Positions 1-5,072 of a stretch of DNA of 7,967 nucleotides are shown here, piece by piece. The stretch is from assembly GCA_024643445.1 (NCBI GenBank), contig JAHEMX010000148.1:1-7967 (forward strand), given 5' to 3'. The notes below the pieces were generated by a model. The model did not search any database, had not been told where the DNA came from, and saw nothing but the letters and a program-made list of their open reading frames with translations. Both the position numbers and the translations under genes were made by a program. The DNA comes from Desulfobulbaceae bacterium (GTDB lineage: Bacteria > Desulfobacterota > Desulfobulbia > Desulfobulbales > Desulfocapsaceae). Position 1 is the first letter of the stretch. Every line of letters begins with the position of its first letter.

Positions 1-970
1 GACTCAAGACGACAAGCTGGTGACCGCAGACCGGGCAGAACCGTGAATCGGCTGCAATGGAGTTCCGGCAATCAGGGCAGGCAGTGGTTGTACTTTGCAC
101 GGTCGACCCGCCGGCAGCAGATACGGCTGACGGTGCGGCAAACATGGCCGGCATCATCATGCCGATGCCCATACCGAGACCGGCTCCCGCCTCGGACTGA
201 TTCTCTGCCGCCTTCTCCATGGCCATGGCAGCTTTCATCCTGACAAATTTATCCATATCTCCTATGACTTTGAGACGAGACTGGTCATCAATGGCCTTCT
301 GAACCTCCTCGGGCGGAGTGATCGAGGTGATATACAGGTGACTCAGCCGCAAACCGAAATGGGCAAAATCGAGCGTCAGCCGTTTCTGCAGATCGACGGA
401 GAGCTCATCAAATTGCCCAGGCAGGTTCAAAATGGTGTCCAGACTCTCGCCAAGATAATCATTAAAGCGCGAGATGATAACCCGTTTCAGATAGCTGGAG
501 ACCTCGTCGGTACTGATCGCGGCCATCGTACCGACGAGCGAATTAATAAAGAGAACTGGCTGGACAACCTGGATATTGTAGATGCCGTGCGCCCGGATCC
601 GGATCAGGCCGAGTTCAGAATCCCTGAAGGCAACCGGGTCACTCGTTCCCCACTTGAGGTTGGTAAAATACTTCATGTTCACCATGTATACCTCGGCACG
701 CAGCGGGCTGTCACCGCGCCACGGAACAGAGAGGATTTTGGTGATAATGGGCAGGTTGCCCGTCTTCAGGGTATGCCGGCCGGGAGCAAACGCGTCCCGT
801 GCCTTTCCCTTGTAATACAGGACTGCAGCCTGGCTGTCCCGCACCGTGAGTTGTGCACCGAATTTAATCTCTCCTGAACCCGATTCCGGTAGCCGGTGCA
901 CGAGTTCCTGCCCGGTTTCGTCAAACCATTCAATATTTTCAAGAAATATTCCGCCAGTGAATCTGTTCAT
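1..970 (-). CDS. SPFH/band-7 domain protein with C-terminal zinc ribbon (partial)
   Basis: The reading frame runs open from an ATG at 970 to the left edge (323 codons, no stop), so the C-terminus is missing. The start has a good ribosome binding site (GGAGG about 5 bases upstream). The N-terminal ~250 residues read as an SPFH (stomatin/prohibitin/flotillin-like) domain of the YdjI / 'virion core protein' type, with recognisable stretches such as GRHTLKTGNLPIITKI, MKYFTNLKWGTSDPV and TPPEEVQKAIDDQ. A Gly/Met/Ala-rich flexible linker follows (about residues 260-292), then a zinc ribbon with Cys298-x2-Cys301 and Cys312-x2-Cys315. There is no signal peptide or membrane segment. Family members are thought to act as scaffolds at membranes or in stress responses, but the molecular role is poorly defined. 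It probably has its own promoter (1033-1060) and nothing else is seen in its operon here. I am confident of the family and not of the function. Confidence 0.88.
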   Translation of the reverse strand, partial: MNRFTGGIFLENIEWFDETGQELVHRLPESGSGEIKFGAQLTVRDSQAAVLYYKGKARDAFAPGRHTLKTGNLPIITKILSVPWRGDSPLRAEVYMVNMKYFTNLKWGTSDPVAFRDSELGLIRIRAHGIYNIQVVQPVLFINSLVGTMAAISTDEVSSYLKRVIISRFNDYLGESLDTILNLPGQFDELSVDLQKRLTLDFAHFGLRLSHLYITSITPPEEVQKAIDDQSRLKVIGDMDKFVRMKAAMAMEKAAENQSEAGAGLGMGIGMMMPAMFAAPSAVSAAGGSTVQSTTTACPDCRNSIAADSRFCPVCGHQLVVLS

Positions 971-1032
971 TCCAACCTCCAAAGATTTTCATTCTCGCCG
1001 GACTTCTTTCAGATGCGGTTAACACCCTGAAC

Positions 1033-1060
1033 CTTATACAAAATGAAATTTTTTACTCAA
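1033..1060 (-). promoter_or_regulatory. Probable sigma70 promoter for the SPFH gene
   Basis: Read on the minus strand, TTGAGT (1055-1060) is separated by 16 bases from TATAAG (1033-1038). The start codon is 63 bases further on at 970. The spacing and the match to the -35/-10 consensus are good, but no experimental start is known. The -35 box lies immediately beside the left end of repeat copy 1. Confidence 0.5.
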
Positions 1061-1061
1061 A

Positions 1062-1150
1062 ATCAAGACATGCAAAAATTTTCCCCGAGGAGCATACCTA
1101 CTATCCCGAGGATAAACGGTAGAGCATAACGCCGAATTTAAGCGAAAAGA
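1062..1150 (+). repeat. Dispersed intergenic repeat, copy 1
   Basis: This stretch is related to 4950-5041 in the same orientation. From 1102 to 1150 the two copies align without gaps, with 38 of 49 bases identical by hand count. The identity falls in three blocks: a 15-base block starting tatcccgaggata, an 8-base block gagcataa, and a 9-base block gcgaaaaga. Left of this the similarity is weaker (atcaag..., tgc..., a run of A then T, then C). The core tatcc-cga-ggata is a small inverted repeat, and ATGC (1070-1073) can pair with GCAT (1092-1095). It sits between two divergent promoters. It could be a MITE/REP-like element, a structured RNA, or a decayed coding relic. Confidence 0.6.
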
Positions 1151-1200
1151 CGATTTTGCAAGAGGCTCTCCCGAAAGGCATTCTAAAATACCGCCATCGT

Positions 1201-1230
1201 TTGCAGTTACCGGATAATTCATTATAGTAT
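1201..1230 (+). promoter_or_regulatory. Possible sigma70 promoter for the 115-residue gene
   Basis: TTGCAG (1201-1206) is followed after 16 bases by TATAGT (1223-1228); TAGTAT at 1225-1230 gives an 18-base spacing. This would leave a leader of about 35 bases before the ATG at 1271. The -35 box is only a partial match. Confidence 0.4.
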
Positions 1231-1270
1231 AGCAGAATATTGCACAACTGAAAAACAACAGGAATACCAT

Positions 1271-1618
1271 ATGGACTTTAAAGAGTATTGGGACGTTGAA
1301 ACAGCCTTAAGAATCGTTCAGAACAAAACGGTAGACTCGAAGCTCTGGGCGGAAGCAGTCGAATGGCTGCTTCTCTATGGGCCGCCGGAAATCGTCTCGG
1401 TTCTGCTGCAGGCATCGGGGCATGCTGCCGAGCAGTGTTTTCCGGATCTGCAGGCCGCTCAATTCACCAACGACGGCATACCCTGTTACGACATCTCACA
1501 ACTCGCCGGATCTCTTGGCATCTCGGAAGATGACGTTCGCAAAATCCTCAGCCGGAAGGCAGCCAGCGATCATAAGACTCATTTCTATGGTACTGGCGGG
1601 TCATCCACTGTTCATTAA
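1271..1618 (+). CDS. Uncharacterised 115-residue protein with a helix-turn-helix-like C-terminal half
   Basis: I do not recognise this protein. It starts at an ATG preceded by AGGA with a 7-base spacer and ends with TAA at 1616-1618. The sequence is soluble and mostly helical in character. The N-terminal half (residues 5-50) has amphipathic patterns including the hydrophobic EWLLLYGPPEIVSVLLQASG. Residues 73-96 (from YDISQLAGSLGISEDDVRKI onward) have the spacing of a winged-helix or helix-turn-helix recognition unit, so DNA binding is possible. The last 15 residues are polar and rich in His, Gly and Ser. There is one Cys at position 56 and one at 72, and no metal-binding cluster. It is a lone plus-strand gene with its own likely promoter, converging on the zinc-ribbon gene 16 bases away. 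The clear ribosome binding site and protein-like composition argue that it is real. Confidence 0.72.
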   Translation: MDFKEYWDVETALRIVQNKTVDSKLWAEAVEWLLLYGPPEIVSVLLQASGHAAEQCFPDLQAAQFTNDGIPCYDISQLAGSLGISEDDVRKILSRKAASDHKTHFYGTGGSSTVH

Positions 1619-1634
1619 ACCCCGGACCTTCATC

Positions 1635-2162
1635 CTAGCCAAAAGTCCCGGAATCAGCACCATTTTCATCCTCAGGATGGAGGTCGTACAGCGTTTCATC
1701 CACTGCTGGTCTGGTCGTCTTCGACACTATCTTTTTTTTCATACTGTCAAAAGAAAAGTCATCCCCCTCGAGAAGTTCCCCCATGTCCTTCTCGATCTGT
1801 TCCGGATCTTCACCTCTTTCCATCCGGGAAATGGCTTCCTCCATATTGTCACCGAGGTTAATACCGGTCCTGTCTGTGAATTTGCGCATCAGCGCGGCCA
1901 TCTGCTGAGGATTGTCCTCGTTGATGGTTGCTGATTCGCGCATCAGGGCATCGAGCGCCTGTTCCATTTTACTCTCATCAAGCCCATCCAGCTGAGTATC
2001 TTCCTCACTCGCCTTGCCGATGGTGGCGAACAGCGACACCTGTCGCTGAAGCCGGGCGCGATTACAGCGTGGACAGGCCGGCCTGGTTTCGGTGTCAATC
2101 TTCCTCGCGTAAAAGCTGAAAATAGTATTGCAGTCCTGGCAGTAAAACTCGTAAATCGGCAT
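1635..2162 (-). CDS. FmdB-family zinc-ribbon protein
   Basis: The 175-residue protein begins MPIYEFYCQDCNTIFSFYAR, the hallmark start of the FmdB/CxxC_CxxC regulatory-type zinc ribbon, with Cys8-x2-Cys11 and Cys30-x2-Cys33 as metal ligands. The ribbon fills the first ~45 residues. The rest (about 50-150) is acidic and helical, including a MEEAISRMERGEDPEQIEKD-type segment, and makes the protein longer than minimal FmdB proteins (about 70-110 residues). It has no signal peptide or membrane segment. AAGGA lies upstream of the ATG. FmdB was first described as a putative regulator of formamidase in Methylophilus, and most members have no known role. It follows aroB by 74 bases on the same strand with no terminator visible, so co-transcription is likely. 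No link to shikimate synthesis is implied. The family is secure and the function is not. Confidence 0.86.
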   Translation of the reverse strand: MPIYEFYCQDCNTIFSFYARKIDTETRPACPRCNRARLQRQVSLFATIGKASEEDTQLDGLDESKMEQALDALMRESATINEDNPQQMAALMRKFTDRTGINLGDNMEEAISRMERGEDPEQIEKDMGELLEGDDFSFDSMKKKIVSKTTRPAVDETLYDLHPEDENGADSGTFG

Positions 2163-2236
2163 CGTCTGCTTTTCCTTTGCTGGTTATTTCTTATGGTCGC
2201 CTTGCATGACAAGCTTATAAATGGCAGGCAGCCTTA

Positions 2237-3316
2237 TCAGTGATAATTAAGCACCGCCTCAATCTCTTCCCGACTCACCTGATCGGTGATAACCACCTCT
2301 CCGACACGTTTCGGCAATACGTAGGAGGTTTTGCCGGAAATACGCTTTTTATCCGTCAGAAGATAGGATTTGATCAAAGACCGGTCAAGCTCCGACGGTA
2401 TCTCGGCGGGTAATTGATATTGCCGCAACAGTGAGAGCATCGCATCGAGCTGCTCCTGTTCAAGGAGAGATCTCATCAGCGCAATACGGGCGGCGGCCAC
2501 CATGCCGATGGAAACGGCAAAACCGTGCAGAATAGAAAAAGATGAGGCCGCCTCAACACTATGGCCGATGGTATGGCCAAAATTCAGAATCCGCCTGACA
2601 CTTGACTCCTGTTCATCCGCCGCTACGACCTCGGCCTTGATCCGGCAGCTGACGTATATCAGTTGGGTGAGCGTCGCCGGCTCAAGGGCCATGATGGCTT
2701 TAAATTCATCCCGCAGGAAGTTGAAATAATTCTCATCTCTGATGATACCGTGTTTGATCACCTCGGCCATACCATTGAGATATTGTACTTGCGGCAGGCT
2801 GCCAAGTACCAATGGATCGATGTAGACGGCGAGCGGCTGATAAAAGGCACCGAAAAGATTTTTCCCCTCGGGAATATCAACTCCGGTTTTACCGCCAACG
2901 GAGCTGTCCACCTGGGCCAGAAGCGTTGTGGGTATCTGGATAAACGGTATGCCGCGCATATAACAGGAAGCAAGAAATCCGGCGATATCCCCGCTTACCC
3001 CTCCGCCAAGGGCAAGAATCATGCTTTTCCGGTCAAGTCCAAGCCTGGCGGCACCACTGGCAAGCGCTGCCACGGTAGTCAGGTTCTTATTTGCCTCCCC
3101 ATGAACAAAACTGAGCAGGTCGCCGGCAAGTCCCTGTTCACGCAGCATCTGCAGCAGACGTCTGCCATAGAGCCGGGCCACGGTATCATCGGCCACAATG
3201 CAATAGCGGCTGGCCGGATAATCGGCGGCAAGGATCCCTGCTAATCGTTCAAAACAGCCGTGTTCTATGGTGATCTGATAACTTCTCTGGCCGAGGCCTA
3301 CCGATAATACTGACAT
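2237..3316 (-). CDS. aroB: 3-dehydroquinate synthase
   Basis: This enzyme converts DAHP to 3-dehydroquinate, the second step of the shikimate pathway, in the cytosol using NAD+ and a divalent metal. The 359 residues match the usual family length (about 350-370). Diagnostic parts are visible in order: the NAD-binding glycine-rich GGGVSGD (104-110), the strongly conserved IPTTLLAQVDSSVGGKTGVD (128-147), KNLFGAFYQP (152-161), and the metal ligands Glu185 (AEVIKHG), His248 (NFGHTIGH) and His264 (LHGFAVSIG). The C-terminal helical domain contains KKRISGKTSYVLP. The ATG has a strong AAGGAG ribosome binding site 6-7 bases upstream. I see no convincing promoter in 3317-3406. Transcription must start there or arise from sat read-through past the terminator. 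The FmdB-type gene follows and is probably co-transcribed. All catalytic motifs appear intact. Confidence 0.97.
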   Translation of the reverse strand: MSVLSVGLGQRSYQITIEHGCFERLAGILAADYPASRYCIVADDTVARLYGRRLLQMLREQGLAGDLLSFVHGEANKNLTTVAALASGAARLGLDRKSMILALGGGVSGDIAGFLASCYMRGIPFIQIPTTLLAQVDSSVGGKTGVDIPEGKNLFGAFYQPLAVYIDPLVLGSLPQVQYLNGMAEVIKHGIIRDENYFNFLRDEFKAIMALEPATLTQLIYVSCRIKAEVVAADEQESSVRRILNFGHTIGHSVEAASSFSILHGFAVSIGMVAAARIALMRSLLEQEQLDAMLSLLRQYQLPAEIPSELDRSLIKSYLLTDKKRISGKTSYVLPKRVGEVVITDQVSREEIEAVLNYH

Positions 3317-3406
3317 GTTGTCTCCTTCCTGCTTGTGTATCGTCAGGCAGCATGATGGTTGCCCGGGCTGATTGCGTGATCAATAGAAAATAAAGGATTA
3401 TGGAGC

Positions 3407-3446
3407 AAAAAAAAAGGAGATACCGCCAAAAGGCGGCATCTCCTTT
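3407..3446 (-). terminator. Rho-independent terminator of sat
   Basis: Downstream of the sat stop, the minus-strand RNA forms a 15-bp stem (arms 3432-3446 and 3413-3427) closed by a UUUU loop (3428-3431), then a tract of U ending at 3407. One stem position is a G-U wobble in the minus transcript but an A-C mismatch in the plus transcript, which fits a minus-strand terminator. It insulates sat from aroB. Confidence 0.93.
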
Positions 3447-3469
3447 CAGAGACGTGCTAAAAGTCTTTG

Positions 3470-4747
3470 TTACATGGCCTGGCCGGAGGCGGCACCCTGC
3501 ATCTTGACTTCAACTTTCTCGGTAAGACCCTCGTAGTATGCACGCAGGTGGGTAAGGACCTCGTCTCGGCCGAAATGGTCAACGACCTCGGCTCCCTCGG
3601 AGAGTGCCTTGCGAAGCTTGGTGCCTGAAAGAATAACGCGGGACTCTTTCTTGTGGTTACAGGTACGCAGGGAAGCCATACCGTCACACTCGTAGCAATA
3701 GAAGGTCCAGTCGATTTTCATCGGCTTGCAGAGCAGGTCTTTGGCGTCGTCGCCGGTAACGGGAATGCGGTCAAAGATTTCCTGGGCCTCGAACAGACTG
3801 TAGAAATCGCCAACACCGGCATGATCGCGGCCGATCAGCATATTGTTGACGCCGTAGTTCTGGCGGAAGGTGGCATGCAGCAGACCTTCGCGGGGACCGG
3901 CATAACGCATATCCAGCGGATAACCGGCAGAGTAGACGTTTTCCTTGACGAAATAGTTTTCGATGAGAATGTCAATAGCCTTGATACGAACCTTTGCAGG
4001 AATGTCGCCAGGCTTCAGGTTACCGATCAAAGAGTGAATCAGAACGCCATCACATACCTCGACGGCGATCTTGGCAAGATACTCGTGGGAACGATGCATC
4101 GGGTTGCGCAGCTGAAGTGCGGCAACGTTGGCCCAGCCGCGCTCTTCAAACATTGCACGGGTTTGCGCAGGACGCATGTAGATTCCCGGGTACTCTTTCG
4201 GGTACTCGCCTTCAGAGAGTACTTTGACAGGGCCGGCGAGGTTGAATTCTTTCTGGGCCATAACCATGATGACGCCCGGATGATCTTTAGGAGCGATTTC
4301 CCAGAATTTTCCACCGACAGACTCGTCGCCTTCGCCCATGAATACTTTTTCGCATTCCCAGCGTTTATCGGCTTCGGTCATCTCGTATTTTTCTTCAACC
4401 TTCATGGTAGCGAAGGTCTCACCTTTTCTTACCAGAGCAATCTCGCTTCCGACGGCTATTCCTGCTGCTTCAGCGGCAGTAACGTCGAGAGTGATCGGAA
4501 CGGGCCAGAAGGTTCCATCGGCCATCTGAAAATTGTCACAAACGCCTTTCCAGTCCGCCTTTTTCATGAAACCGGTCAGCGGGCTGAATCCACCGATACC
4601 CATCATGATGAGATCGCCTTTAGCGCGGGCGGAAATCTCGATCTGTTTGAGGCCGGCAGCTTTTTTCAGTTCTGCGTCGCGTTTTGCGCCTTCCAGCAAG
4701 GCACACACCAAACCTTTACCACCGTGCGGTGCAACTAATTTTGCCAT
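3470..4747 (-). CDS. sat: Sulfate adenylyltransferase (ATP sulfurylase), dissimilatory type
   Basis: Sat makes adenosine 5'-phosphosulfate (APS) and pyrophosphate from ATP and sulfate, the activation step of dissimilatory sulfate reduction. The 425-residue protein has the usual length of the homo-oligomeric family, with no fused APS kinase. Catalytic motifs are intact: QLRNPMHRSH (212-221, the QxRNPxHxxH site) and GRDHAG (306-311). Cys351, Cys354 and Cys363, with a nearby His365, resemble the zinc site of bacterial and archaeal Sat, although the His spacing is not identical to that of the Thermus enzyme as I recall it. I chose the ATG at 4747 (MAKLVAPHGGKG) because GAGGGA stands just upstream. 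A TTG-initiated extension to 4804 would run through a leader hairpin and adds non-conserved residues. The gene is alone between its own promoter and terminator. aprAB and qmo are not in this window. A sulfur-oxidising or disproportionating lifestyle is also compatible. Confidence 0.96.
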   Translation of the reverse strand: MAKLVAPHGGKGLVCALLEGAKRDAELKKAAGLKQIEISARAKGDLIMMGIGGFSPLTGFMKKADWKGVCDNFQMADGTFWPVPITLDVTAAEAAGIAVGSEIALVRKGETFATMKVEEKYEMTEADKRWECEKVFMGEGDESVGGKFWEIAPKDHPGVIMVMAQKEFNLAGPVKVLSEGEYPKEYPGIYMRPAQTRAMFEERGWANVAALQLRNPMHRSHEYLAKIAVEVCDGVLIHSLIGNLKPGDIPAKVRIKAIDILIENYFVKENVYSAGYPLDMRYAGPREGLLHATFRQNYGVNNMLIGRDHAGVGDFYSLFEAQEIFDRIPVTGDDAKDLLCKPMKIDWTFYCYECDGMASLRTCNHKKESRVILSGTKLRKALSEGAEVVDHFGRDEVLTHLRAYYEGLTEKVEVKMQGAASGQAM

Positions 4748-4778
4748 AATGTCCCTCTTTTCAATGAGAATAAATGAC

Positions 4779-4802
4779 GCCGTTCCAGAGTAGCGAAACG
4801 GC
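4779..4802 (-). promoter_or_regulatory. Stem-loop in the sat 5' leader
   Basis: On the minus strand GCCGTTTC and GGAACGGC pair as an 8-bp stem with one U-G wobble around an 8-base loop. It ends about 32 bases before the sat ATG. No U-tract follows, so it is not an intrinsic terminator. It may stabilise the message or be incidental. Confidence 0.4.
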
Positions 4803-4870
4803 AACGATCATACAAACCTTCCATCTATAAGCAGTCAATCAAACTGAACCACTATTCATTTATGAAGGCT

Positions 4871-4900
4871 TATATATAAAGGAGCAGGATAAAAAGTCAA
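4871..4900 (-). promoter_or_regulatory. Probable strong sigma70 promoter of sat
   Basis: On the minus strand TTGACT (4895-4900) is followed by an AT-rich stretch ending in overlapping TATATA boxes (4873-4878 with a 16-base spacer, or 4871-4876 with 18). Transcription would start near 4865, leaving a leader of about 120 bases. A partial duplicate TTGAC overlaps the -35 upstream. A strong promoter fits a highly expressed respiratory enzyme. Confidence 0.6.
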
Positions 4901-4949
4901 GTCAAAATAAATATTCAAGGGTGACCTGAATGATCGGCTTAGTCTTTAG

Positions 4950-5041
4950 ATATCAAGGACTGCGAGAAATTTTTCCGCAGTCATATAATTGATATCCCGA
5001 GGATAAAATTTCGAGCATAAGGCGGAGGTCGGGCGAAAAGA
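4950..5041 (+). repeat. Dispersed intergenic repeat, copy 2, with strong hairpin
   Basis: This is the partner of 1062-1150, in the same orientation; the best-matching part is 4993-5041. Its left half is a clear hairpin: GACTGCG (4958-4964) pairs with CGCAGTC (4976-4982), and outside it ATATCAA (4950-4956) pairs with TTGATAT (4989-4995). The tatcc-cga-ggata inverted repeat follows at 4993-5005. It lies between the sat promoter and the 3' end of copA. There is no U-tract on either strand, so it is not a standard terminator. The rest of the 325-base gap 4748-5072 holds the sat promoter and leader, and I see nothing coding in it. Confidence 0.62.
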
Positions 5042-5072
5042 GTCTTATTCAAACCACCCTCAAGATTTCCCT

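Noticed and set aside
338..877. 179-codon plus-strand open frame
   Set aside because: It is antisense to the SPFH gene, which has clear domain content. Its own translation shows no protein family.
1034..1270. Minus-strand open frame of 78 codons in the gap between the SPFH gene and the 115-residue gene
   Set aside because: It covers both predicted promoters and the repeat, has no convincing ribosome binding site, and gives no recognisable protein.
1620..1655. Possible terminator hairpin between the convergent genes ending at 1618 and 1635
   Set aside because: The arms CCGGAC and GTCCCGG pair only with a bulge, the loop is long, and no clear U-tract follows.
3317..3406. Promoter for aroB
   Set aside because: Boxes such as TTGATC or CATAAT on the minus strand have no partner at suitable spacing, so no call was made, although a promoter may well exist here.
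3653..4738. 361-codon open frame on the plus strand opposite sat
   Set aside because: It lies wholly antisense to a well-supported enzyme gene, and its translation has no recognisable domain. It is an artefact of sat codon bias.
4748..4804. N-terminal extension of Sat starting at a TTG codon at 4804
   Set aside because: It reads through the leader hairpin, has no ribosome binding site, and adds residues unlike the family. The ATG at 4747 has a good GAGGGA site and starts at the conserved MAKL.
4950..5041. Hairpin of repeat copy 2 as the copA terminator
   Set aside because: It is stable, but it lies about 80 bases past the stop, has no U-tract, and belongs to the repeat element shared with 1062-1150.
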